Below, in pieces: positions 1-8,359 of a stretch of DNA of 64,000 nucleotides. Both the position numbers and the translations under genes were made by a program. The notes under the pieces are model-generated. The model did not search any database. It saw only the letters and a program-made list of their open reading frames with translations, and had not been told where the DNA came from. Positions within the stretch are counted from its first letter, which is position 1, and every line of letters starts with the position of its first letter. This DNA comes from Lederbergia wuyishanensis (GTDB taxonomy: Bacteria; Bacillota; Bacilli; Bacillales; Bacillaceae_C): NCBI RefSeq assembly GCF_022900255.1, contig NZ_JALIRM010000012.1:1-64000 (forward strand), read 5' to 3'.

Positions 1-81
1 AGCCAATCTTTTATAGCCAAGCGTCCCTCTGAGGTATTCATTCACTACCATCGCCTTAAAGTTATCCGCATATTTAACCAT
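1..81 (-). CDS. IS3-family transposase OrfA, N-terminal fragment (runs off window)
   Basis: Twenty-seven codons are visible from an ATG at 81. They read MVKYADNFKAMVVNEYLRG and then TLGYKRLA, which is the characteristic start of the IS150/IS3 OrfA helix-turn-helix protein that binds the element's terminal repeats. The reading frame is open to the window edge. Whether the element is intact cannot be judged here. Confidence 0.7.
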   Translation of the reverse strand, partial: MVKYADNFKAMVVNEYLRGTLGYKRLA

Positions 82-134
82 AATAAAACACCCCAAAAGT
101 TAGATTTTGACTCTAACTTTTGGGGTGCACTTCA
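1..134 (-). mobile_element. Left end of an IS3-family (IS150-like) insertion sequence
   Basis: The minus strand carries the start of a transposase OrfA and, upstream of it, an IS-type terminus beginning 5'-TGAAGTGCACCCC at position 134. The end has the TG...CA dinucleotide signature of IS3-family elements. Positions 91-125 also form a hairpin, because CCCCAAAAGTTAGA is followed by its complement. The rest of the element lies left of the window, so neither the other end nor the target duplication can be seen. The subgroup is inferred from the OrfA start and the terminus. Confidence 0.7.
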
Positions 135-135
135 T

Positions 136-249
136 TCCTTCGGATATTTTTATTTTGGTAACAGGATTGGTCGTGTGATGAGAGAACCAATCCAAAGTAC
201 TGTTCGCAAAAAGCTAGCTCGATTCAAAAATCAACCAATAATGCAATAA
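136..249 (+). pseudogene. C-terminal remnant of a gene interrupted by the IS element
   Basis: Directly next to the IS end, the plus strand has an open frame of 37 codons ending at TAA 247-249. It reads SFGYFYFGNRIGRVM, followed by a basic tail (VRKKLARFKNQP). The mix of an aromatic or hydrophobic stretch and a basic tail could be the cytosolic end of a membrane protein, but I do not recognise the family. It has no start codon or ribosome site of its own. The natural reading is the 3' end of a gene cut by the insertion, convergent with serA. Confidence 0.4.
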
Positions 250-287
250 AAGAGGACAGAACCCCGTATACCCGGAGTTTCTGTCCT
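246..287 (-). terminator. Rho-independent terminator of serA
   Basis: AGGACAGAA (253-261) pairs with TTCTGTCCT (279-287) around a GC-rich loop. On the minus strand it is followed by a T-rich tract (CTTTTATT). It lies about 36 bases beyond the serA stop. Confidence 0.8.
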
Positions 288-323
288 AATCTATAATTAC
301 TATTCAGCTTTTACACAAAATGA

Positions 324-1934
324 TTAACTCATCACCGGGACTCCGCCATTAGGGAGTTCAAGGAATTGTGCATATTCGAGACCTCTAATTACTGTTAAAG
401 CATGAATTACGTCTTTATCAGCAATTTTATCAAGAGTAAGTACCATGATTGCTTCGCCGCCAACTTCGGAACGTCCAACCTGCATTGTACCAATATTGAT
501 ATCGAAATCACCGAGTGTAGAGCCTACTCGGCCAATCATTCCTGGAATATCATGGTGTTTAATATATAAGAGATATGGCTCCGGACGAACGTCAATACGA
601 TAATCATTCATTTTAACAATACGGGCACCATAGCCGTTTAAAACAGTTGCTCCAATGTTCGACTTAACTCCTTCTCTATAAAGAGTAAGTTCCACGTAGC
701 TAGCAAATCCTTTACTTTTAGGATTTTTAGATACGTTAGACGTTACACCTTGATCCTTCAGTAAGTGTTGAGCATTGATGATGTTTACTGTATCTCCTAA
801 ATGATGTGAAAGGATGCCTTTAATCATTGTTCGTGTTATTAAATCTGTATTTTCTTTTGCAAGCTCACCGTGAAAATTAATTTCTACAGTGTCTGGAGCT
901 TCTTTTAATAATTGAATAGCAAGCATCCCCATTTGTTCGCCAAGTGTGATAAATGGTTGAAGCTTTTTATGTGTTTCACCAGATATTTGGGGCATATTAA
1001 CAGCGTGACTAATAGATTGTGTTTCAAAAATTTCAATTATTTCTTCACTTACTTCATGTGCCACTTTTTCTTGAGCTTCAACTGTAGATGCGCCAAGATG
1101 AGGCGTTACAATGACATTTGGGTGACCTAAAAGCTCTAAATTAGTAGATGGTTCAGTTTCAAATACATCCAATGCTGCTCCTGCAACTTTTCCGGAGTTT
1201 AAGGCTCTTACAAGTGCTGCTTCATCAATGATTCCGCCGCGGGCACAATTGATAATGCGAACACCTTGTTTAGCTTTAGCTAAATAGTCATCATTAATAA
1301 GGCCACGTGTTTCTTTAATAAGTGGTGTGTGAATTGTAATAAAATCAGCTTCTTCAGCAATATCATCTAAAGATGCTTTCTTTATTCCTAATTGATCCGC
1401 TCTGTCCTCTGTTAAATATGGATCATAGCCAAGAATTTTCATCCCAAAACTTTTCGCACGCATTGCAACCTCAGTACCAATTTTACCCATTCCAACAACG
1501 CCAAGAGTTTTTTCGAATAATTCGACACCTTTAAAAGAATTCCGCTCCCATTTTCCAACTGATGTTGAGGCATGAGCCTGTGGAATGCTTCTCGCTAGTG
1601 AAAGCATCATTGCCATCGTCAACTCAGCAGCAGAGATTGTGTTGGCACCAGGTGCGTTAATAACAATGATTCCCTTTTTAGTTGCAGCTTTAACATCAAT
1701 ATTATCTACACCGACACCAGCACGTGCAATTACTTGCAATTTATTAGCATGTTCTAAAATATCAGCAGTAACTTGCGTTTGACTGCGAACAATTAAAGCA
1801 TCGTAATCTTGAATGATTGTTTTTAATTCTTCAGCTGGAAGACCTGGTCTTTTATCAACTGTATAATTTGGATGATCATAAAGTGCCTTTAAACCACTAT
1901 CACTAATTGCATCTGATACGAGAATTTTGTACAT
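324..1934 (-). CDS. serA: D-3-phosphoglycerate dehydrogenase
   Basis: First step of phosphorylated serine synthesis: NAD-dependent oxidation of 3-phosphoglycerate to phosphohydroxypyruvate in the cytosol. The 536-residue protein has the long architecture typical of Bacillus: catalytic domain, Rossmann fold (GVVGMGKIG at about 145-153), catalytic Arg in CARGG (about 232) and His in TPHLG (about 279), an intervening ASB-type domain, and a C-terminal ACT domain (about 460-536). The start MYKILVSDAIS at 1934 is preferred over an upstream ATG in the same frame because family proteins begin there and a GAGGAG ribosome site lies 13 bases upstream. The gene stands alone behind a T-box leader, so charged-tRNA level should control it. 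Confidence 0.96.
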   Translation of the reverse strand: MYKILVSDAISDSGLKALYDHPNYTVDKRPGLPAEELKTIIQDYDALIVRSQTQVTADILEHANKLQVIARAGVGVDNIDVKAATKKGIIVINAPGANTISAAELTMAMMLSLARSIPQAHASTSVGKWERNSFKGVELFEKTLGVVGMGKIGTEVAMRAKSFGMKILGYDPYLTEDRADQLGIKKASLDDIAEEADFITIHTPLIKETRGLINDDYLAKAKQGVRIINCARGGIIDEAALVRALNSGKVAGAALDVFETEPSTNLELLGHPNVIVTPHLGASTVEAQEKVAHEVSEEIIEIFETQSISHAVNMPQISGETHKKLQPFITLGEQMGMLAIQLLKEAPDTVEINFHGELAKENTDLITRTMIKGILSHHLGDTVNIINAQHLLKDQGVTSNVSKNPKSKGFASYVELTLYREGVKSNIGATVLNGYGARIVKMNDYRIDVRPEPYLLYIKHHDIPGMIGRVGSTLGDFDINIGTMQVGRSEVGGEAIMVLTLDKIADKDVIHALTVIRGLEYAQFLELPNGGVPVMS

Positions 1935-2049
1935 GATTGATCCATATCTCCTCTGCATTGTTGTTTTTTTGTTATTGTTCTTAATGTGCATTTTCTAAAC
2001 GGGTTGAATATTCGTTTTCTACGATAACCTAGTTGCTTTTTAGGTGAAA

Positions 2050-2307
2050 TGAAAACGCCCCCATAACAGGCGCATGCGCCAAGTTATGAGGGACGTGATA
2101 TCGTGGTGCCACCCTCGTTCACTAATTTGAAAGTCAAATCAGCCTCGAGTGGATAACGGCGTGGGCCGGGCATTTAGCCAGTTCAGAAGTGCTAGGCAAC
2201 AATAGACAATACATCGGTTTCCACCAACCACCGACTCTCTTAGCTATTCTCTAAAAAGCCCTCTTCATCATTACATGTCGTTATTTGTATTGTTTAAATT
2301 AAATATA
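2050..2307 (-). promoter_or_regulatory. T-box leader (serine-type) of serA
   Basis: The minus strand has the T-box core AGGGTGGCACCACG (2115-2102), followed by a strong terminator hairpin (about 2095-2056) with a TTTT tail. Upstream is a typical Stem I region containing GGTGGAAACC. The TGGC acceptor-pairing bulge fits a tRNA with discriminator G, as in tRNA-Ser. A candidate specifier TCT (Ser) lies at 2187-2185. T-boxes sense uncharged tRNA and then block the terminator. The serine assignment rests on serA downstream, the discriminator match and the candidate codon. Confidence 0.88.
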
Positions 2308-2313
2308 CAAAAT

Positions 2314-2341
2314 ATTCTACCACAAGATATTTATGATGCAA
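2314..2341 (-). promoter_or_regulatory. Sigma-A promoter of serA leader
   Basis: On the minus strand, TTGCAT (2341-2336) and TAGAAT (2319-2314) are separated by 16 bases. Transcription would begin near 2307, just upstream of the T-box Stem I. Confidence 0.6.
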
Positions 2342-2617
2342 GAGGTTAATGAAATATTTTAGAAAAAACTTAATAATTCTTTGGAATTTCATCAATATTG
2401 TTCGGAATCTGAGTTGCGATGGAATAGACATTTCAATTTCAAGATTATATTTGTTTGGGATATAATAATATTCTTGATTCATTTACATATGTTGAAAAAT
2501 CCTCATCTCCATTCTTACTTTGGTTCGTCGGAGCATTACAATTTGTTTATCGTATATATCAAAGATATAATATACTTCATTAAATACAACAAACTTTATT
2601 GAAAAGAGAAGAATCCT

Positions 2618-3811
2618 ATGAAGTTCTCAAAAAAATTAGCTCTCTACATATTAATGTTCAATATGTTTATTACATTTAGTGCGATTGGAATTATCGTTCC
2701 GGTTATGCCAACTTATTTGAAAACCTTTGGAGCTGCTGGACAAGCATTAGGCTTTATGATTGCTATTATTGCTTTAGCTCAATTTATTTTCTCTCCAGTT
2801 GCGGGAAATTTATCGGATCGCCATGGCCGTAAAAAATTAATTATTTTCGGCCTCTTAGTGAATGGGCTTTCTCAAATTGCTTTTGGGCTGGCTCCCGAAC
2901 TTTGGATGCTTTATCTTTGTCGATTTTTTACAGGCATTGGTTCTGCATTTATCGTTCCTCCAGTAATGGCGTATACTGCCGATATCACTACAAATACAGA
3001 ACGTGGAAAAGCAATGAGCTGGCTTGGTGCTGCTATTTCATTAGGTTTTATGATTGGCCCTGGAATTGGGGGTTTCTTATCAAATATCAGCTTGCATTTC
3101 CCTTTCTATTTTGGAGGGTCCGCTTCAATCGTTGCTGGAATTTTATCTTTAATTGTACTCCCATCAATCAAACCTGTAATGATGGATCAACCGAAGGTTA
3201 TGCCTAAAGGAGAAAATTTAATCCAACAAATGACCCGCTCCTTTAAAACAAGGTATTTTGTATTATTAGTCGTAGTATTTGTATTTTCATTTGGTATTGC
3301 TAACTTCCAATCCACTTTAACGATGTTTTTGACATATAAATTTAACTATACGCCAAATGACATTGCTATCGTTATGACAGTCGGTGGTTTTGTCGGTGTG
3401 GTTGTTCAAGGCTTTGCACTAAATAAATTATTTAATGCGTTCGGTGAAATGAGAATTATATTATTCGGTTTGTTTGTAGCGGCAATCAGTCTTTATGGCA
3501 TGTTATTTGTTAGCAGTTTCTACATTATTTTATTGGTGGCAACTGTATTCTCAACTGCAACTACTTTAATCCGTCCGGCCGTTAATACATTAATTTCAAA
3601 AACAGCTGGCGATGAACAAGGGTATGCTGCAGGTATGAACAATTCCTACATGAGTTTGGGGAATATGATTGGACCCGCATTAGCTGGAACCTTATTTGAC
3701 TGGCATCGGAATATTCCTTTCACATTTGGAGCGATTATTTTACTCGGCTGTTTTATCCTGACTTATATTTGGACAAAGAAAACTAGTTCCAGGAAACAAA
3801 GTGCTTGGTAA
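2618..3811 (+). CDS. MFS multidrug efflux transporter (NorA/Bmr-like, DHA1)
   Basis: A 397-residue, 12-TM major facilitator protein, probably a drug/proton antiporter in the cytoplasmic membrane. Visible family marks are motif A in the loop after TM2 (GNLSDRHGRKK, about residues 63-73) and the antiporter motif C in TM5 (GFMIGPGIGGFL). Length and N-terminus match NorA, Bmr and Blt. The gene is monocistronic, divergent from serA and followed by a hairpin at 3855. The ribosome site is modest (AAGAGAAG). Substrates cannot be inferred from sequence. Confidence 0.85.
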   Translation: MKFSKKLALYILMFNMFITFSAIGIIVPVMPTYLKTFGAAGQALGFMIAIIALAQFIFSPVAGNLSDRHGRKKLIIFGLLVNGLSQIAFGLAPELWMLYLCRFFTGIGSAFIVPPVMAYTADITTNTERGKAMSWLGAAISLGFMIGPGIGGFLSNISLHFPFYFGGSASIVAGILSLIVLPSIKPVMMDQPKVMPKGENLIQQMTRSFKTRYFVLLVVVFVFSFGIANFQSTLTMFLTYKFNYTPNDIAIVMTVGGFVGVVVQGFALNKLFNAFGEMRIILFGLFVAAISLYGMLFVSSFYIILLVATVFSTATTLIRPAVNTLISKTAGDEQGYAAGMNNSYMSLGNMIGPALAGTLFDWHRNIPFTFGAIILLGCFILTYIWTKKTSSRKQSAW

Positions 3812-3854
3812 TATAAAAATGCGCAGAATTTTAATCATATATTCTTATAAATAG

Positions 3855-3907
3855 GACATCTCCCCATGTATCTACTGACATAGTTATACAATGTGGAGGC
3901 GTCTTTT
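3855..3907 (+). terminator. Probable terminator after the MFS gene
   Basis: Imperfect long hairpin: GACATCTCCCCATGT pairs with ACAATGTGGAGGCGTC and is followed by TTTT. The rest of the 360-base gap up to 4172 shows nothing else that I can name. Confidence 0.5.
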
Positions 3908-4171
3908 ACTTACTGAGTATTACGATGACTTAAAATTCTGCAGGTAATTCATGCAGGGAAAATCACAAATATACAGCCAATTAAGGGTGAAAAGCTTACT
4001 TGTTCCCTTATTTGACATCGTTAAAAATTCCTGTTTGCTTTTTATATCAAATTTTTCACCGAAAAAGCTGGGAATTCGATATTTTTCTATCTTTTACATG
4101 CAAGATTTTCGCAAATACAATATAGTAAGAATAAACATATGAAGATTTTCATTATAATGGGAGGGTAAGGG

Positions 4172-5158
4172 ATGATTCGTTTTGGAATTATTGGAACGAA
4201 TTGGATTACAGACGAGCTTATTCGTTCAGCTCAACATATAGAAGATTTCCAACTTACTGCTATATATTCTCGTACGGAAAAAAAGGGACGGGAGTTTGCA
4301 GCAAAATATGGTGTGGAAATTGTATATACAAATATAGAAGAAATGGCACAGAGTGATCAATTGGATGCAGTTTATATTGCTAGTCCTAATTCATTTCATG
4401 CTGAGCAATCAATCATGTTTCTTCAAAATGGGAAGCATGTCTTATGTGAAAAACCTATCGCATCCAATCCAGCTGAACTTGAAAAAATGATTTCAACAGC
4501 TAAAAAACATAATGTTTTACTAATGGAAGCATTAAAAACAACATTGCTTCCGAATTTTAAAGCGGTACAAGCAAATTTAAATAAAATTGGAAAAGTGAGA
4601 AGAATCTTCGCCAATTTTTCCAAATACTCTTCACGGTATGATGCTTATAGAGAGGGAACAATATTAAATGCATTTAATCCAGATTTTTCGAATGGATCTC
4701 TAATGGATCTGGGTATATATTGTGTATATCCTTTAGTTGTATTGTTTGGAGAACCGAAGAAAGTACATGCAAATGCAGTCATGTTAGATTCGGGTGTCGA
4801 TGGAAGCGGCAGTCTCATTTTACAATATGATGATTTTGAGGCCGTATTAACCCATTCCAAAATCGTTAATTCGTATATACCATCGGAAATTCAAGGTGAG
4901 GACGGTAGTATTATCATTAAAGAAATATCGACACCTGAAAATGTTGAAATCAGGTATCGTGATGGGGAATTGGAAAAAATAGGTCAACCTTATACTGTTC
5001 CGTCCATGTATTATGAAGTAGAGGAATTTATTAATTTAATTAAATCTGGTAAGACGGAATCAAAGGTCAATTCGTATGAAAACTCTTTAATTACAGCTCG
5101 AATATTAGCTGAAGCAAGGCGACAAATTGGACTTACATATCCCGCAGATTTAATTTAA
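4172..5158 (+). CDS. Gfo/Idh/MocA-family oxidoreductase
   Basis: A 328-residue NAD(P)-dependent oxidoreductase. The N-terminal Rossmann fold starts MIRFGIIGTNWIT. The family motif CEKPIASN (about 92-99) supplies the conserved Lys of the Gfo/Idh/MocA active site. The C-terminal alpha/beta domain follows from about 125. Relatives act on sugars, inositols or related polyols; the substrate here is unknown. The start has a clear GGGAGGGTAAGGG ribosome site. The next gene begins 33 bases downstream, so the two may be co-transcribed. Confidence 0.88.
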   Translation: MIRFGIIGTNWITDELIRSAQHIEDFQLTAIYSRTEKKGREFAAKYGVEIVYTNIEEMAQSDQLDAVYIASPNSFHAEQSIMFLQNGKHVLCEKPIASNPAELEKMISTAKKHNVLLMEALKTTLLPNFKAVQANLNKIGKVRRIFANFSKYSSRYDAYREGTILNAFNPDFSNGSLMDLGIYCVYPLVVLFGEPKKVHANAVMLDSGVDGSGSLILQYDDFEAVLTHSKIVNSYIPSEIQGEDGSIIIKEISTPENVEIRYRDGELEKIGQPYTVPSMYYEVEEFINLIKSGKTESKVNSYENSLITARILAEARRQIGLTYPADLI

Positions 5159-5191
5159 AGGGAGAAAATCTTTTGGAAGACGGTGATAATA

Positions 5192-7303
5192 ATGGCGTTT
5201 GAAGATAAATTAGTCCAAAAAACGTACTATACGACGTTTGTTTTGGAAGACGATAAACGACATCCAATTGGAGTATTGGGGGACTTGTTTTTTGCAGAGC
5301 AAAAAAAGGAACTATCCGATCTGTCCATGATCCGTTTTGCACAAGGTGAAGCTTATTATGATTGCCAAGATTATGAAGCTGCCATTTTCAAATGGGAAAA
5401 TGTTCATAATGAATTGGAGCCGTGGGCAAAGAAAAATATGGCGGATGCCTATTTTGAACTTGATTTATATGATACAGCGGAGAATATTTATCAAACCATT
5501 ACAACGGATTCACCTATTTTAAATACAGAGATTACCCTTCAGCTATTTGGAGTGTATTTAGCTCAAGGGAAATATCAAAAAGCGAATCAAATGATTTTAA
5601 ATGCTGTTCATATGAATCCCGATTATCCTAATGTGACAAAGTTGGCTCGTGCCTTTTTTGAAAATCAAGAAGATTGGAATCATGCAATTGAATTGGCAAC
5701 AAATGAAGCGATTCGAACTATGTCAAATAGTTGGTTCAATACTTTACATTCATATATTGAAAAAGGATATACGAAATATCATGATCCAGCATTTTTTGCT
5801 CCGCTATTAACTGTGTTGGCTCGAGAACATGATTCTCAATTTGAGAAAATTGTTGTAGAACTGTGGGGGGATTTTCAACATCAGAATTCTTATCTTCCAT
5901 GGCTTAGAGTCCTAAATCAAGAGATCATTGAGGCAGAATTTGGAGTAGAGGACTATTCCGTATTGTCAACATTGTATAATGGTGCCTTTTTAGACTTGTT
6001 GATTGGTAACTATGATTTTTCGGACGTAGAAAATATCGTTCCATTACTTTTGTCAGCATGGCAAAAAGTATCCAGCTCCGTACCATTATTTGTTTCCACT
6101 GCAATCTTATCTTGGAATGATCTTTTCCCTGAAACCTTAAGCAGTGCGATTGTTGAAAAAGCAGAAATTGATCTTTCTAAAGTGAATCACAATGAAAATA
6201 TTTTCAAAGAATCTATTGAAATCTTTCAATCTATTAGAAACTGGGCTGAAGAAAATCAATTAGAAGTGCAGCAAGGAATCGAATGGATTTTACATGATGA
6301 AAGCACGGATGAGCATGAAAGGAATACAACCCTTTTAACAACTATAAAGAAAAGCATTTCAAACTTGCTTGAGCAACAGGAACAAATGACTCTAGAGCTA
6401 TCAGAATCGATTAATGTAGACAGCGATATATTAGCAAGGATGCAAGGATCAATTAATCAAATGCAGGATTTGGAAGAGGAAAACGTACTTGTTATTGAGA
6501 AAGCTTATAGTAATATTAAAAAAGAAATTATAGCTGACTTAGAAAAAACGATCCCAAAAATGATTAGGGAATCATCGGAAATTATAAAAGAAGATAGTGA
6601 TTTTGGAAAAATCCATCTTGAATTAAATAGAGAAATGAATGATCGAATTCATCAATATTTAAGCAATACCATTATCCCGATATTTATTAGATCTCTCGAA
6701 GATTGGATCTCTTTTTCACAACAAGAACTTACCAAATGCCAAGACCAAATAACTGGTTGGGCATATGGATTTAACGCCTTGCTTGGTGAGGAAAAGCTAA
6801 CGCTTGAATGTGATTTTAAAATTATCGAAGATTGGAAAAGGGATATTGACAGGATGACGAGTTCGGTCCATATTGAAAAGGAAAATATTTTACTTAGAAG
6901 AACACCATCACAAGTAATACTTAAAGGTGCTGGAAAATTATTAGGTGCTATTCCGAAAAACAACGCAATTTTAGCCAATACGTATAAAAGCTATATACAA
7001 AACGATACGTATCAAGAAACAACCAATTCTATTATTTCGAAGTTTTTCCGTCAATTTGAATTACTTGAAAACTCGATTGGCAGAGATGTTCATATATTCT
7101 TTCGAAGCCCATTAAGCGTATTAAAGCAGACCGTTGATGAAATGAATGAAAAAGTAGTAAGTCAAAGGTCAGATTTAGCAATATTGAAATCAAATCCTGA
7201 GCTCTTCCGTAATCGATTGTCACTATATGAAGTAAGGTTAAGACAATTAGAGTGGATTAATTATAGTAAGCGAATCTACAAGGAATCAGCAGATAAATTC
7301 TAA
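5192..7303 (+). CDS. Large TPR and helical-domain protein of unknown function
   Basis: About 703 residues. The first 150 residues hold tetratricopeptide-like helices (repeated A-xx-Y-xx-Q-DYEAAIFKWE patterns). The middle is helical. Residues from about 380 are strongly coiled-coil (Leu/Glu/Gln rich), followed by a helical C-terminal domain that vaguely resembles the stalk of dynamin-like proteins, but there is no GTPase domain. No signal peptide or clear TM is present. A GTG at 5183 is an alternative start; ATG 5192 has better spacing from GGAAGA. mgsA starts 18 bases downstream, so an operon is likely. TPR folds usually mediate protein contacts; the function is not known to me. Confidence 0.75.
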   Translation: MAFEDKLVQKTYYTTFVLEDDKRHPIGVLGDLFFAEQKKELSDLSMIRFAQGEAYYDCQDYEAAIFKWENVHNELEPWAKKNMADAYFELDLYDTAENIYQTITTDSPILNTEITLQLFGVYLAQGKYQKANQMILNAVHMNPDYPNVTKLARAFFENQEDWNHAIELATNEAIRTMSNSWFNTLHSYIEKGYTKYHDPAFFAPLLTVLAREHDSQFEKIVVELWGDFQHQNSYLPWLRVLNQEIIEAEFGVEDYSVLSTLYNGAFLDLLIGNYDFSDVENIVPLLLSAWQKVSSSVPLFVSTAILSWNDLFPETLSSAIVEKAEIDLSKVNHNENIFKESIEIFQSIRNWAEENQLEVQQGIEWILHDESTDEHERNTTLLTTIKKSISNLLEQQEQMTLELSESINVDSDILARMQGSINQMQDLEEENVLVIEKAYSNIKKEIIADLEKTIPKMIRESSEIIKEDSDFGKIHLELNREMNDRIHQYLSNTIIPIFIRSLEDWISFSQQELTKCQDQITGWAYGFNALLGEEKLTLECDFKIIEDWKRDIDRMTSSVHIEKENILLRRTPSQVILKGAGKLLGAIPKNNAILANTYKSYIQNDTYQETTNSIISKFFRQFELLENSIGRDVHIFFRSPLSVLKQTVDEMNEKVVSQRSDLAILKSNPELFRNRLSLYEVRLRQLEWINYSKRIYKESADKF

Positions 7304-7321
7304 GGTTGGGGGAAAAATAGG

Positions 7322-7705
7322 ATGAAAATTGCATTGATCGCACACGATAAAAAGAAAGATGATATGATCCAATTTGCCACTGCTTATAAGTTAATTTTAC
7401 AAGAACACGAATTGTTTGCGACAGGTACAACGGGGACAAGGATTATGGAAGCGACGGGTATGGATGTACATCGTTTTCAATCCGGTCCGCTAGGAGGAGA
7501 CCAGCAAATAGGTGCAAGGATCGCTGAAAATGATATGGATTTGATTATTTTCTTCCGCGACCCTTTAACGGCTCAGCCACATGAGCCTGACGTTTCAGCA
7601 CTTATGCGTCTTTGCGATGTATACGGCGTTCCATTAGCGACGAATATGGGAACTGCTGAAATATTAGTTAGAGGCTTGGAGAAAGGGTTTCTCGACTGGC
7701 GTTAA
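7322..7705 (+). CDS. mgsA: Methylglyoxal synthase
   Basis: Converts dihydroxyacetone phosphate to methylglyoxal and phosphate, the entry to the glycolytic bypass that relieves phosphosugar stress. The 127-residue length is that of the Bacillus enzyme. The family's phosphate-binding and catalytic segments are visible: [12 protein letters not shown] at the N-terminus, ATGTTGTRI (about 38-46), [10 protein letters not shown] (about 58-67) and [14 protein letters not shown] (about 79-92) with the catalytic Asp. The ribosome site is GGGGG upstream of ATG. It probably shares a transcript with the TPR gene and ends at a strong terminator. Confidence 0.97.
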   Translation: MKIALIAHDKKKDDMIQFATAYKLILQEHELFATGTTGTRIMEATGMDVHRFQSGPLGGDQQIGARIAENDMDLIIFFRDPLTAQPHEPDVSALMRLCDVYGVPLATNMGTAEILVRGLEKGFLDWR

Positions 7706-7717
7706 TCCTTTGGTGTT

Positions 7718-7752
7718 AAAAGAACCTTGAAATTAATTCAGGGTTCTTTTTT
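7718..7752 (+). terminator. Terminator after mgsA
   Basis: AAGAACCTTGAA and TTCAGGGTTCTT form a hairpin followed by a T run. Confidence 0.9.
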
Positions 7753-7836
7753 CATTGCTATTTTAGTTGGTGTCACTATCACCAATCCGCATTTGCATTA
7801 GTAAATATCTTAGTTTTCTTTATCCCGAGTATTTTT

Positions 7837-8017
7837 AGCAACGAATCGTCGTGAATCGTAGCAGAATCGATGGATTAATCATAGTTTAGCAACGAATCGG
7901 CATGAATCGTAGCAGAATCGATGAATTAATCATAATTCAGCAACGAAACAGCGTGAATCGTAGCAGAAACGTAGAATAAATCATAGTTCAGCAACGAATC
8001 TACGTCGATTAATGCAG
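7837..8017. repeat. 51-bp tandem repeat, three and a half copies
   Basis: Units beginning AGCAACGAATC start at 7837, 7888, 7939 and 7990, exactly 51 bases apart, with a few substitutions. The last copy is partial. Each unit contains shorter echoes of GAATCG. All six frames of the unit contain stops, so it is not coding. The remaining sequence from 7753 to 8200 has no recognisable gene. Confidence 0.9.
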
Positions 8018-8359
8018 ACCCGGATGAATTTGCTATAGTTCAGCCAAATAAGAAAAGTTACCGAAATGCGCCACGTTCTTATGTATTCTTCTCAGTGCAC
8101 ATATCCTTAGGAGATGCTTTGATGAGAAAAATCCTCTCTAACTTCATTAAACTGTCAAAAAATCTATGATGACCATTATATGAAAATAATGTTATACTTA
8201 TTGCTAGATTCTTATTTTATATGTTTAGCACAACCAGCCATCGACAGAGAAAAAAACAGTATTTCATATTTATTGTGTTTACTTTATCTCTTTTAAAGTC
8301 CCTGTGGTCATTAGTCGATAGGAAATTGGATTGTGCTTTTATTAAAAGGAGATGGAACA

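Noticed and set aside
2294-2602. Short frames on both strands between serA and the MFS gene
   Set aside because: They overlap the serA promoter region and lack ribosome sites or recognisable sequence.
3951-4142. 63-residue plus-strand ORF between the MFS and Gfo/Idh genes
   Set aside because: No ribosome site, no homology that I recognise, and AT-rich intergenic composition.
7837-8017. Possible CRISPR array
   Set aside because: The 51-bp units are contiguous and similar along their whole length, with no distinct spacers, and no cas genes are nearby.
8122-8169. 15-codon ORF with an AGGAGA-like site before the FtsH-like gene
   Set aside because: Too short, no family, and separated from the next gene by about 190 bases; chance occurrence is likely.
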